64,000 bases of DNA from Syncephalis fuscata (Eukaryota; Zoopagomycota; Zoopagomycetes; Zoopagales; Piptocephalidaceae), in the NCBI GenBank assembly GCA_025786725.1, contig JAHLTZ010000003.1, forward strand, positions 186,001 to 250,000, written 5' to 3'. Below, piece after piece: positions 11,613 through 23,312 of this stretch. The translations under genes were made by a program, and so were the position numbers. Numbering within the stretch: the first letter of the stretch is position 1; every line of letters begins with the position of its first letter. The notes under the pieces were generated by a model. That model was not told the origin of the DNA. It ran no database searches and worked only from the letters and a program-made list of their open reading frames with translations.

Positions 11613-12705
11613 CTATGAGTGTACACTGGCAACTGGACACGCCTCAACGTGCTGCGAGGATGCAATATAGCAGCAACAATATGGCGGTTTGGTTGTATTA
11701 GCGTTATGCCAAGATGTCGTCAGCGTTGAAGGAGATGCCGCTATGTGATCGGCAGCAAAATCTATACTAACGATGTCAGGCAAGGGTTTGATCAGTGCTT
11801 TGTGGCGTGTTTTCAGCTGCCAGTTAAGAATGGTCGACACAAGAAGTTCTATACATAAACATACGTAATAATACGAAGCAATGTATTAGAAAGAAATGTT
11901 AGTGTAGCATGCTTTTCTACTTACCATCAATCGAATAGATTAGTACGTGCCATTTTTCAAAGGCATTGCTTGCCACTAGGATGGCACAGACAAGATTCGA
12001 GGCAAGGACAAGAAAGCGGCCCGTAAGGCCGTGAGCAAATACCACTTTGTAGATCGGTAGACCAGTATCGTTGACAATCTTCCGTAGCATATTAAGATAC
12101 GCTAAGGAAAGGCCAAGATTGGTCGTAAGATCAACCATGAGTTTGCCAATAATCCAAGTCTTGCTATCTGCCGTCATCGTACAGTTTCTAAAAGTTGTAA
12201 TGCCCATCTCCATCGCCTTGAAGGCCAGAGCATCAACGACAGTGGTTGCTACTACTGTAAAGACACCAAAGGCCAGCAGTGTGTGTGCACCCTGAGTCGT
12301 TTCCGCTGACTGATAAGCAAACGCGGCCATAATGGCTGTGACACATCCACCGCTTACTGACAATGCGATGGCACACGCTGCTAAATCTACAGTACACTCG
12401 AAAATCCAGGGCGCACAATGATGGATGAGCACAAGTACCCCAACGCAAAAACATACAAATGACTGTAAAGCATTGACAAGAAGCATAAGATTTTGGTTGC
12501 GGGGACAGCGCTGATGTCTGGCCTTCAAGTAGCCGACCAATCCAGCATACGCATTGTAGAAGAAACCGCAACTAATTAATGTAGAAGTCAGTACGTCAAA
12601 CGCGTCTGCACGAAAGGCATTCGGTATCTCCTTCGTTACAAAACTAAACGGTGCAGAAGCAGAATGCACGACAAGATACCGCTTTTCACTGATATCTACT
12701 TCCAT
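11613..12705 (-). CDS. Seven-helix membrane protein, family member B
   Basis: Two exons on the - strand, 12705-11925 and 11848-11613, giving 338 residues with no frame break. Hydrophobic segments include DVLTSTLISCGFFYNAY, FVCFCVGVLVLIHHCAPW, AIALSVSGGCVTAIMAAFAY, LLAFGVFTVVATTVVDAL, GLSLAYLNML and FLVLASNLVCAILVASNAF. The tail after the last helix (exon 2) is cytosolic-looking and longer than in paralog A. Tandem position, shared intron position and motifs with A indicate a local duplication. The protein at 47.9 kb shares the layout and probably belongs to the same family. Function unknown. Confidence 0.8.
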
Positions 12706-14336
12706 TTTAATATTAATTAGCTATAATTAAATGATACGTCATTAATTCAGCTTTCGTTAATTTTGTTTACACAAATGGATAAAGAATATCAACAGATAAT
12801 GTTAATAAAATATTTTTAAGTCATCAGTGGAACAAAACGTAAGGAAAAAACAATAAAAACTAATCACGCTTTACTGTGGCTACTATTACCGCAGCTGTAG
12901 CTATTATTTGTTGTTGTTATATTAAAATAGCAATGGAAGAGGTGACATGCATTTCCTATGTCACAGAAATACTAAAAAACGAATTTAATTGCAGAAAAAC
13001 GTAGGGGAAATAAACAGAGAAGCAAATGTACGGTCGACCCCAGCAGTTAATATATGACACTATGCATAAGACTACGGATAAATAAACGAAACAGCCGGAA
13101 GATACTGTCCAAGGTCGCTGTAGCTGTTATAGCCAGCTTTTGCTGCAGAACTGGATATAGAAATGGTGTTGTTTTAATAGCGTCGAAGGAGTGTGCAGGC
13201 CAGAAATGTACTAATGCAATTAATAAAACCAAATTTTTACGCAAATTAGGCCTGCTCATGCACCACAAGGCTACAGCGTTACTGCGACCATTGATGGCAT
13301 TCATGGAAAGTCTATGGAAAAAGACAAAATAGGACTCGAGTGTAGTGGGTTTCAAAGCTGTAACACAAATGCAAAAGGTGGCCAGTTTTGCTAGCAAGCA
13401 CGAAGTGTTCTTTTCTTTTCTTCAGCAACAAAAAAGCTTCAATAGCTATAGTCTCCTTAGTGGCTATGCTCTTTTCTATCGATAGATTTTATAAGAATAT
13501 ATCAGTTAGAAAAGCCAATGATTGCACTAACAAACTATCTACTACCGAGATACTAGCTGGAGAAACAGCAATGGGCGGATAGGGAGACATTTATTAATGA
13601 TCGGACAGCTATGGATTAATGAGTAAATGAAACATGTATTATTAGCAAATAAAACATTTATGACTTTTCATAGTGTAAATAAATATTAGCTAGAATTGGC
13701 ACAGACTATCGTATGATCACTCAAGCAATCAATGCTATGCGTCATAATGTATTCTTATAGAGGCGTACGTGGTGCCGGCGTGTACTTTTATGGGGAACAT
13801 GCACAATACTGGTTTGTTTTACGCCGTGTTGTTATTGATAGAAGGCCAGTTGGAAATAGAAACATTCTTGCCGTCTTACCACTAAGACCATGACATCATG
13901 TGGTTTTAGTCCTGACTTGACTGACAATCTTGACAACCATTTAGAACATGCCATTACTGCGAACAGCTAATAGCATTGCACTAGTTCTTGGCTAATTGAT
14001 GTCAATGCTATGGAATTTCTGTACTTATCTTAAACATTGTTTGAAGTCTATATTGTGTAATAAATGGTCAAATTGGCAGTGGCAATACCATTAACGATTC
14101 TTGGCATCCACACATCGTCTTCTGATTGGTACTAGGCATTGTAAGTGACCACTAACTTGTTTATCCTGAACTCGATATAAATCCACCAACTACGCACCAC
14201 TCACTAGCACAGCCACTTTCTTCTCCACTTACCTTGTTTCTTCTATAGCTAGCTAGTCGACCAACTCACTGTTTTATTCTAAATATCCTACCATTCCCTA
14301 CTTTAACAACAAGTTACATATATATAGCGTAGCAGC
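12706..14336. other. Gene-free stretch
   Basis: Open frames on both strands at 13047-13397 and 13054-13332 overlap head-on, have no recognisable product and no supporting splice context. The last 200 bases are pyrimidine-rich (14215-14300), as expected for the leader of the next gene. Confidence 0.5.
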
Positions 14337-16421
14337 ATGACGGATAGCCAATATCCGGGCGTGGTGGGTGCCACTGGTAAGCTGTGACCGTCACATATTC
14401 TATTTATTAATTAACCTGTTATTACTACCATGATACGTAATAGATACAGTTGCAAATCGCTATCAAAGTGTGCCCCAGCACGAGTTCACTGATGAAAAGA
14501 CGTATGATGGCCAGCGTGACTGGAGAGATGATATTGCAGAAGCGCAGAAAAATCACCAGGTGCATCGTCGAGCCCGCTGTAAACGAGTGCTGCTAGGCAT
14601 GGCGGCTGCCGCTGTATGCTAACGCCGATGGCTTTTATTGGCCTGATGCGTCATCATCGGGGCCATAACTGCCAGCACAATGGCGATAGCCGCCTTAATA
14701 GCGTATCCTATGGTCAGCTAGGCACATGGCTTGGCCAGATAAATGAACGGTCTTGCGATCATCAGCTGAGCGCAGACGCTGCCGAATGGTACAATGAAGG
14801 CACTCTTGCTGGTCTCAATGGCACTATACCAATTCCGCCCGTATTCAGAGATGATAAGAAGCATGGAAACATGGAAACATGGAAAACATGGAAAACATGA
14901 TCACGATAAGAAGAAAAAGAAAGATAAATGGGTAGCTTTCAATGGTAATGGTCAATTCTACGTTGATCCAGCGAACTGGAACCAATTGGACTTTACCGTC
15001 AAGGCTTGTCATTCATGGGCATGGGTTACTGTTGGCCATGAAGCTGCCAAAGATCCACCAAGTGAAGACCCACCAAGTGAAGACCCACCTAAAGAAGATC
15101 CACCAAGTGAAGACCCACCTAAAGAAGACCCACCAAGTGAAGACCCACCAAGTGGAGATTTACTATTGAACATTCCTTCTAGTCCAGTAATTCCAGAATT
15201 CTTTAAACAATTAGAAGGTGACGATGATGGCGGCGATGATAAAGACCATCAAAATGATATAGTTGTTACTTTTAAAGCCTACCTGGCTGATGAAAAACTT
15301 CAAGATACAGTTCGTGTTGTAGAAGAACAAAACGAAGAAGGCCAATACTCCTGGCGTCTAGAAACAGTACAAGGAGATAAAGACCACGAACAATTGGATA
15401 ACGATAAAGAGCATCCTAAGCCTCCGCCACATCATCCAGGTCATCCTCATCCACCGCACCATCATCCAAAACATCCAAGCATCCAAAACATTCCAAGGAC
15501 ATTCAAGTAGTTGTTAAATTGCATATTCAATTACCATCCTCGTTATCTTCATTGGATGCACTCCGTATGGGTATTCGTACCGGCGCTATTCATGTCCCAT
15601 CACTTAAAGATGTACAATTGGGCGACTTTAAGGCTGGTGCAGTCATGGGTCGTGTCCATGTTGGAGAAGTGAACGCTGTCTCTAGTATTGAATTAGGCAC
15701 AGTTGCTGGTGCTGTTATTCTTTACAAATCTCAGGCTGAACTCATTAAGGTTGGCAGTGTAAGTGGACTTGTCCATGTAACAAGTGTATCAAGCCGTGAA
15801 ACACTCGAAGTCGGTACAGTATCAGGTGATGTCGTTGTCCACCATGCCGATGCATCGGACGCCCTTGTGAAAGCAGGTTCAGTTTCGGGTACAAGCATGA
15901 TTGTCGATGTTCTGGCAGGCCGATTTTACGCTGGTTCAGCCAGTGGTCCAGTTAGCATCTACGCCAATGTATCTGAGACGGCCAGAGTCAAGACAGTTAG
16001 TGGCCATATACGCGGCCACATCAACTATGTTCCACACGAAGACGAAGAAGCCTTCCAGTCTAGAGTTTTTTACGACGAAGCCGTGACAAGCGATGTCGTT
16101 GACTTTACAGATATGGACGAGCCAGCCACTATACTGGCCCGTGCAGTCAGCGGTGATATCAATCTTTATGTTGTAAGTAACTAATTTATTCTACATGCTT
16201 TTTGTTAAACACAATACACGTTATAGGCTCATGGCTATAAAGGTCCGTTCGAACTTGCATCCATTCACGGAAAGCTATCGGTAAATGGTCCGCGTGTTCA
16301 TGTTGAGTCTGAGACTAGATTTGGTAAAAAAGGCTATGTTGGCGATGAAGGAGACAGTGATAATGGCCAATTGGTATCAGCACGTAGTGTGAACGGTGCT
16401 ATTTCAGTTAAATTTGATTAA
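14337..16421 (+). CDS. Membrane-anchored protein with DUF4097-like beta-repeat ectodomain (member 1)
   Basis: Exons are 14337-14376, 14444-16172 and 16227-16421, about 655 residues once four missing bases are allowed for. Layout: a short hydrophilic N-terminus (MTDSQYPGVVGATG...); one helix around VLLGMAAAAVMLTPMAFIG, suggesting a type II anchor; a His/Lys-rich stretch (HGK repeats, then KKKKKDKW); seven DPPSE/DPPKE pentapeptides; a His-Pro-rich linker; and a long domain of short beta-strand repeats (VGSVSGLVHV, VGTVSGDVVV, KAGSVSGTSMI, VKTVSGHIRG, RAVSGDINLY) typical of DUF4097/putative adhesin folds. Frame breaks at 14611-14616, 14864-14880 (two short A-runs) and 15476-15481 all heal by adding A or one base. 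The role is unknown; a surface or adhesive function is inference. Confidence 0.78.
15049..15160 (+). repeat. DPP[SK]E pentapeptide-coding tandem repeat
   Basis: About seven copies of a 15-base unit (GACCCACCAAGTGAA and variants with AAAGAA), in frame inside the DUF4097-like gene. It encodes an acidic proline-rich stalk between the membrane helix and the beta-repeat domain. Confidence 0.85.
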
Positions 16422-16589
16422 TCGACCATATGTTGCATATATATATATATACAGCTACATATCACTAGTCATTTGGTCTTTGTGAATAGTTATTGATTGA
16501 CAATAAACAAGTTTACTACGAATAATCATAAAGTGTAAAATATAAGTAATTATTCAGCTGTCTGTTTTAGTTATATCAAGATATTACAT
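16422..16589. other. 3' flank of the DUF4097-like gene
   Basis: AT-rich, with a short TA run at 16437-16452. It presumably holds the polyadenylation region. Confidence 0.4.
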
Positions 16590-17150
16590 TAATGTTAGAT
16601 AATTCAGCGTGATTTGGTGTCAAATGATTAAATTTAATAACATTCGCGTAATTGAACTACACATTTAATCTATTGAACATGGGACAAGTGGTGAGTTTTA
16701 TTTAATCGTCACATTATTACATTTATTGTGATTTGGTGGTCAAATGACTAACATCTAATAACATCCAACCATTGAACATGATGATGAGTGGTTAGTGACA
16801 TCAATCCAAAATACTCATTATTGTAATTCGTTATCCAGTACACATATATCCACCATTTACTTATATTGTTTCTTTCTATTTCATACTACTGTATACTAAT
16901 CTACGATATACTAGACACATTCTATTGTTTATATATTCTAATATCACCACTCATTCCACTCATTGCTATATATGCACTATAACTTTGACACTACTATTCA
17001 TACACTTTTCATTGTATATTCATTCTATTCTATATCGTTTTATGAGCATCCAACCTTCCTCTGCCCAAACTATTATTATTTCTGCTATAGCTTTATTATT
17101 AATAAATTCGACTCATCTCATTCATTTTTACTCATTAAACTATATTGCTG
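16590..17150 (+). repeat. Dispersed repeat family B, + copy
   Basis: Matches 40230-40770 in order and orientation. Shared blocks are AATAACATTCGCG, TCTATTGAACATG, GTGATTTGGTGGTCAAATGA, ATACTCATTATTGTA, ATCCACCATTTACTTA and a long T/C-rich tail. There is no long coding frame. It is an unclassified non-coding interspersed element. Confidence 0.7.
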
Positions 17151-17239
17151 GAACACACCATATAAGTACACGTAGATTTATTATCTTAGTAAGATAGATA
17201 TTAAGTCAACTATCAATAGCTATTTATGGCTGGATTAGT

Positions 17240-17520
17240 TGCTGTTAGTGGGTTATGATTTTGATAGTATCTAAGTCAAGTGATGAGGCATATATAGCAA
17301 TAACAAGTTCAAAAGAAAATAGATTGGTATAAAAGCGAGAGGCTACTAATAAAGTTGATGTAAATAGCAATAATGCAATACTGTGCAATATAATGATGTA
17401 TGTAAATAAAGGATACATGCATACTGGATAATGAATCTCTAATGATGAGTATTTGATGATTGATGTCATTCACCATCCATCATCATGTTCAATAGATTGA
17501 ATGTCTAGTTAAATTACGAG
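17240..17520 (-). repeat. Dispersed repeat family B, inverted copy
   Basis: Its reverse complement carries CAATCTATTGAACATG, ATGATGGATGGTGA, ATCAAATACTCAT and the following tail of family B. It forms an inverted pair with the copy at 16590-17150. Confidence 0.65.
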
Positions 17521-18487
17521 AATATTATCACTTGTAATTGTTTGACCTTCAGCTTTGGCGCCATAATCATTATTATTAGCACCATGTTATTAATCTGCAT
17601 GACTGAAGCTACTACGCAATTGGCTTTCTTTCTCTACCGTCTAAATCTTCTGCATCTTTGTTCTGCTGTCGTTTTTGTAATTATTTAACATATAAAATAG
17701 CTGAAGGGGCGATGCTTGTTTCATTCATGTTTTATTTTGCTTCTACTTTAGCTTTGTACAATAAGTTAAAAGAAAACTATTTATCAATATTATTATCAAT
17801 GATTCAATTTAAGTATAGTGTAAATGTAATTAGATATTATCGTGATCGGCAGCTAAGATTACCGATCCGATCACTTATGAATACTGGCAACATGGCTTCG
17901 CAACCAGTCATCCGCTCAGTGCTACCAGGTTCTTCCATCCCCTCCCCACTACGCTGTATTAACAGACTTTGTTAGCATAAGTGAGAAAAGAACGAACGGC
18001 TATTGTCGTCCTACATATCAATCAGTGCGCAGTAGACGTATTGCTTCGTTGGACGAATGAAATGCCCCAATAAGGATCGTATGATGATAACGCAGTACAG
18101 ATAGATAAACAATGGAAGGATTAATGGCCAGACTGTTTTGCTATCATCATTTTAATCTTTTCTGTCCACGCACCCATTCCCATTGAATTATACAACCATA
18201 ACTTGCTATCTTACGCCATTCTTTATCTTTGGATGAGTGTAATATCTCTATTGGGCGATTCGGCATCAAAACTAACTGCTATTCCGAGGCTACAGCATAA
18301 TACCGATAGTAATAGTAGCAATTAGCACCAGTCTAGCGTCGTCTTTCCTTTACCATTCCTCTTGGTCCGTTGTTGATTCATTTGACTGCTTAGTAGTGAC
18401 CGCTATCAGTTTGTATCTTTACTTTCTCTTCCTCTACTCTTTACACTTTTTGACTATTGGTAGTATTTAACTTTATCATAGTACAAT
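17521..18487. other. Gene-free stretch upstream of the F-box gene
   Basis: The frame at 17658-17975 has no family resemblance and lacks a good start. The last 130 bases are pyrimidine-rich (TTTCTCTTCCTCTACTCTTT near 18422-18441), the usual leader look in this window. Confidence 0.5.
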
Positions 18488-20410
18488 ATGGACCGACCAC
18501 CGGCTTGTCATCTACCGGCTTTGGAACGGCCGCGTTTCGATCGCTTGCCGTTGGAGCTGCGAATCTATCACATTTATGCCATATTGCCGGTCGACACGCT
18601 AGCCCGTTGTCGTGCTGTGTCACGCCACTGGCAATCGGTTGTTGACGAAGCTCTGGAGAAGGCACACCCTTATCAGCGTGCTTTTGCCTTGCGCGAATTA
18701 CTCGACGCTAGTACTGGCCAGAGCTCGCGAAGAACAGGCCAGCGCCAGGCCAGCACCAAACATGCATTGCCACAGCATTGTTTGTCGATGTCATCGATTG
18801 CTATGGGGCAACACTCAATTTCCTCGATACCAGCAGCTGCTAGAGGATTTCCACTACTATCACTTGATGCATGGGAGACAGCTTTCTATGCATTGGGCGT
18901 ACCACGACAATTTACCAACTGGTTTCGAAGTGTGCGTCTTGGCATATTGAATGGTGCACGTACGCGGCCGACAAACAGTAAAACTGCTTTGTCGACATCA
19001 TCAGCAAATAGTAATAGTGCTACTACAAATAATACGAATAGAAATGCCGATAGCGATCGACGTCATCATACCAGAAATACTGATAGGTCATCGCCTTGGA
19101 AAGCGCGTGCATTATTAGAGGAGACGGAAGCACTGTGTTTCTTGTATCGCGTATGCTATGGCATAGCAAGTCGTGCACGCTACACTGAAGTGGAAGATAT
19201 ACAGAGTGGGCTATGTGCTAACTATCTACGTCTTGCTATGGATATGTATGATCGGCTGCACGAAGCAGTTGATGCTATGGAAGTAGAAATGTCAAATGAA
19301 AACCAAACATCTTGTGATAGTTCTTTAGGCCAGTCTCAACAGCCAGTATCGTCTATAACTCAAGAAAACTACAGCACGGATACATCATCTACAGTTAATA
19401 GTGAGAATACCGCAGCTGACAGCGAACAACAGCAACAACAACAACAAAGTAGACGTTATGAAAAGAGCAGTTTTAGCACTTATGGAAATACTGACATATC
19501 TTTAGTCACTACGACTTTGGACTGGATTGATGTATTAAAACAGCAACAACAACGTATTTTTACAGAAATGCTTCAATTGCTGGCCATGGCGCCACGCTTT
19601 TTATTAAGATATCCTTCATTTTGTTTTATTTTTCTTTCTAAACTTTTTTCGGCATTTACAATGCTACCAATTGTTGCTGCGCGTTCGCTGGCTTGCGTAG
19701 TACATGGCATTGTTGCACTGCCTGATGGTGTAGTGACTATAAAAGAACTAGACACGCTACTTACCTGTCTGGCGGGAAAGGAGCCATTGGCACTTTCGTT
19801 ATTGGCCCGACACCAACTATTGCTACGTTATGAATCACTTATTGGCCCAGAAGAAGCCAATGCCTGTAGAATGGATTTGGATGAGTTACGTCGATTAATT
19901 TTAGACACTACCAATGATACAACAGTACCAGAAGCATCTACGATAATCGATGCAAACGTGCTGACGGTCAAAACGACATCAGAAAATGTTGATATCGTAG
20001 AGACGGGCCAAGTTGCAGCAACAATAGCAGCACCAACACCGCTTGGCATTTCCATTCCATTAATGGCTGAGGATGAAGATACGGCAGCCAAATTATTATT
20101 TGATAACGAAGACAATTCGCCTCCATCCCCAACAGGATCGTTTGCTTCACTGGCGTCATTTTCTTCACCAGGATCGCCTATTTTATCGAATGTTACAATC
20201 AATAGAGCACCGGTGGCAAATGGATCGGCCGAACAGCGCCTAATATGGCTATTCGAGCACGTTACCGCTCTGGCCGTCCCACAACAACCCGAAATTGCTC
20301 AGTCACCACAACGCTTACATGCCGATGCTATTATGCCGTTTATTAATGAGTTTGAAATGCTACTTAGCCGGTGTGCGACCACAGCTATGAAATCACCGGT
20401 TGTTAATTAG
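18488..20410 (+). CDS. F-box domain protein
   Basis: Single-exon gene of 640 residues, intact. Residues about 17-55 form an F-box (FDRLPLELRIYHIYAILPVD, then L-A-R-C-R-A-V-S-R-H-W), which in known proteins binds Skp1 and brings a substrate to an SCF ubiquitin ligase. The rest shows no WD40 or leucine-rich repeats that I can recognise. It has two low-complexity Ser/Thr/Asn/Gln segments, one with a seven-Gln run around 19427-19448, and a helical middle part containing FTEMLQLLAMAPRFLLRYPS. The C-terminal 200 residues include Ser/Pro-rich acidic stretches. The start at 18488 is the first ATG of the frame and sits just before the F-box. The substrate is unknown. Confidence 0.82.
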   Translation: MDRPPACHLPALERPRFDRLPLELRIYHIYAILPVDTLARCRAVSRHWQSVVDEALEKAHPYQRAFALRELLDASTGQSSRRTGQRQASTKHALPQHCLSMSSIAMGQHSISSIPAAARGFPLLSLDAWETAFYALGVPRQFTNWFRSVRLGILNGARTRPTNSKTALSTSSANSNSATTNNTNRNADSDRRHHTRNTDRSSPWKARALLEETEALCFLYRVCYGIASRARYTEVEDIQSGLCANYLRLAMDMYDRLHEAVDAMEVEMSNENQTSCDSSLGQSQQPVSSITQENYSTDTSSTVNSENTAADSEQQQQQQQSRRYEKSSFSTYGNTDISLVTTTLDWIDVLKQQQQRIFTEMLQLLAMAPRFLLRYPSFCFIFLSKLFSAFTMLPIVAARSLACVVHGIVALPDGVVTIKELDTLLTCLAGKEPLALSLLARHQLLLRYESLIGPEEANACRMDLDELRRLILDTTNDTTVPEASTIIDANVLTVKTTSENVDIVETGQVAATIAAPTPLGISIPLMAEDEDTAAKLLFDNEDNSPPSPTGSFASLASFSSPGSPILSNVTINRAPVANGSAEQRLIWLFEHVTALAVPQQPEIAQSPQRLHADAIMPFINEFEMLLSRCATTAMKSPVVN

Positions 20411-21930
20411 CTACGTGATTTTGACATATTGTACACGAAAATGGATTATACAAAACATATATATCATAAATAAAAACGTTAGTTACAATACTTAATACAA
20501 TAATGTGAATACTACTTGCTTGAATACTCCATTTCTCCTCTTACCTGCCCACCCATCTACGGGGGAAAATATCAAATTTCTAAGAAAGACTGGCTATTCT
20601 GTTCAAAATGAAAGAATATTTAATCCTCCTCAAAAGTGCAGAAGTGTGACTATCCGCATAACTGTAAAGAAGTTGGTGATTGGCTGGTTTCATGTCTGAA
20701 TTCAATCAGACTTTTATCACAATTTCTTGCTTTGTGCGTAAAAACATCGTGTATGTTCTTAGCTGCCATTACATCACGATTCCATATTATATGACAAGAT
20801 TAGCATTGGAGTACGGCATGCATTTTACGCTTTGATTTAATAGTTATCACGTTTTCCAGTTTCTTTCTTTACACCCATTACAAACCTGACTTGTTAAATA
20901 TTCATCAACGTAAATAAATTCAACAGAGCCATTGGAATTATTGACCAATTGCTTGATAGCTTCGGTGATTCTTCGTGTAGGGACAGATGATTTTTCTTTT
21001 ATAGACGTGCCAAAGTTACCATCACTAAAACAATGATTGTTTTCTTGTAAGATGTAGAGTCAGTCATCATCACAATAATACTTGGAACTTTTTTTAGAAA
21101 GTAAGCCAAATATGTATATAAATAACGAAATGATCACACTTGTCGTGACCATATCACTTGCTCAACAAGCGATTACCAAATGATTCAACATATGACTCAA
21201 CCACATCATCTATACAATTACAACATCATTACATATATAGCTATTATCAAAGTACCAGGCGTAATCACCTGATACTTCGCCTAATATCCCTTCCTTACCT
21301 TCCTTCAGTGATATAATATATATTGAACATTAATTCTACACACCAATAATAAGTTAACTTTCCATTCACATCTCTAAATGCGTACTTTTAACATCTTTCA
21401 ACTGCTGTGTCTACTCAAATTGTCTAACCAACTGTTTTGTCCTATTTAACATTCTACTTTGCAACACTGTATTCTTTAATAATGATTGAAATAAAAGTAG
21501 ATAGCATTAATTGAATTTACAAGTTACGTATTATACACTTGAACTATGACTATTACACTTTAACATGTTTATCGCTGAAAATTTGACACATTGTAAAAAT
21601 TCCACACTCAATCTGATAACACGTTATTTTAATACGTAGCTATGTTAAAAATGTAACTATAGCCTAAATATAAATTATAGCATTATAGCACACCTAGCAC
21701 ATAATAGCAATAACAATTTACTAAATCCAAAGATGAATAACTTTACTAACTATCCGACGAATATATATATTTTACATTTATTTGTTGCAAATATTTTTCT
21801 ATGTCTTTTTCACATGTTACAACTTTTACAAATTAAGCCATTAAAATTTTTAAAAATTGCAGACATAGACTATCTTCACTTTTAAATCAATTACGGTCAC
21901 ACACAAAAGGCAATACTACGATGTTAACTT
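20411..21930. other. AT-rich gene-free stretch
   Basis: No gene is seen. The short frame at 20505-20699 is not convincing. Confidence 0.5.
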
Positions 21931-21934
21931 TTAA

Positions 21935-22870
21935 TATTTACACCAAAGTAGTTACAAGAGAAATAGCCGACTAAAAAGTAAAAGCTTATTAAGTAACTAG
22001 AGCTATCGCGTAAACTAAAACTTAGTGCTAGTTGCCTGTGGCATTATCAAACAGCTGATGATAAAAATATATACGCTTACTTAATATCATTTACGTTTAA
22101 ACGTAGTAAAATTACTTAAGAGTTTAAAGAAACAAGGCATGTTTAAAATGTAAACTGACGAAATATATAGCAAAGAGAGCAACCCAGCAATAGAGAAACA
22201 ACAATACATATAGTTAATACAGTTACCGTGTTGGCTCCTGTGCACGTACAATAGTAGCAACAGCAACAGATTGCACTACCACTGTTGAAATTGCAAAGCA
22301 GTTGCCAAATTGCTTGCAATAGTAATCCATAATAAATTAAATTATACAACAAGATTTTTGCAATATATATTTAGCATAACATATAAACAAGTCAGGAATG
22401 TACTTATTAATTTAATAAAAATGCAAAATGCAATAATTGAAGTAATGAAGGTGATTTGCATAAAGAGGTAAGATTACAAAAGAGCAATGCAAATACATAA
22501 TGTAAATAGTGTATATACTTGACTAGTAGTTAGTCAACTACTGACATCATTTATATTATATATATATGGAGTGTACAAGTATATGTAATGGATATATGCT
22601 ATCAAGTGTAAAGAAAAAGAAAGGGAAATGTGGTGACGTAGATTGTGATTTGTGGTCCCTGTCAGTCGATATTTATAAACAGCCGAGTTTGACTTATTAA
22701 TAAATGGAGTGTAAATAATAAAAGTCAATCTACCCAACATGTCGGTACATCATAGAACATATTAATAGTAAATACATTAAGAATAAAGGTAATTTATTCC
22801 TCAAAACTATTCATTATCATAGAATATATATTCAGTATAATAGCAAGTATAATAAAAGAATAAAAGTCAT
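21935..22870 (-). repeat. Dispersed repeat family A, - copy
   Basis: On the - strand it shares a string of blocks with the copies at 32.1 and 56.5 kb, in the same order: ATGTTCTATGAT, ACTTTTATTATTTACACTCC, TTTATAAATAT.GACTGACAG, AATCTACGTCA, GGAAATG/TTTCCCTTTC, CTTGACTAGTAGT and, further on, ATAAGCTTTT.CTTTTTA. The small open frame at 22143-22352 lies inside it and is not conserved between copies. Confidence 0.7.
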
Positions 22871-23060
22871 TTTACGTCAAATTACTATCTGTTACCTGAT
22901 CAGCATACATTACATCACATTCCCTTTTTATTATTTTCTTAAATCCCTTTACTGCTTTGTTGCATCAAATATCAAACTGTTATATAGCTTAAGGAAGCAG
23001 CAAAGAAGGAAAATAGTATGATATATATTTATAAGATATTAGATGGTATTTTTAGCATTT

Positions 23061-23312
23061 CTACCCAACGCGTTTGTTGATATTTACTAAGCCAAGCCGT
23101 TTAGATATAGTAAAAATGTTACCAATATGATTTTTTGAAAGATGTAACAGGATTCTTTTAAGCTGTGATGAAATTTTGGCGTAAGAATAAGCAGCGGTAA
23201 GATCTTTAGCTTCAAAGGTATTGTGCAAAACATTTAAATAGTCGTCTGCTAGCTTCTTCAGAAGTAATGCGTTTAAAGACATGGCAATAATAAAAGTTAA
23301 AATAAATGCCAA
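23061..23312 (-). CDS. Possible small protein, unrecognised
   Basis: 83 residues starting MAFILTFIIAMSLNALLLKK, a possible signal peptide or helix, then a helical hydrophilic part (DDYLNVLHNTFEAKDL). Codon choice is less AT-biased than its surroundings, but there is no recognised family, no spliced continuation and no neighbour to support it. It may be chance. Confidence 0.25.
   Translation of the reverse strand: MAFILTFIIAMSLNALLLKKLADDYLNVLHNTFEAKDLTAAYSYAKISSQLKRILLHLSKNHIGNIFTISKRLGLVNINKRVG

Noticed and set aside
13047-13397. 116-codon - strand frame opposite a 92-codon + strand frame
   Set aside because: No recognisable product on either strand, no splice context and head-on overlap. 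Probably chance.
17658-17975. 105-codon + strand frame before the F-box gene
   Set aside because: No recognisable product. It lies in the probable promoter/leader region and its composition changes abruptly in the middle.
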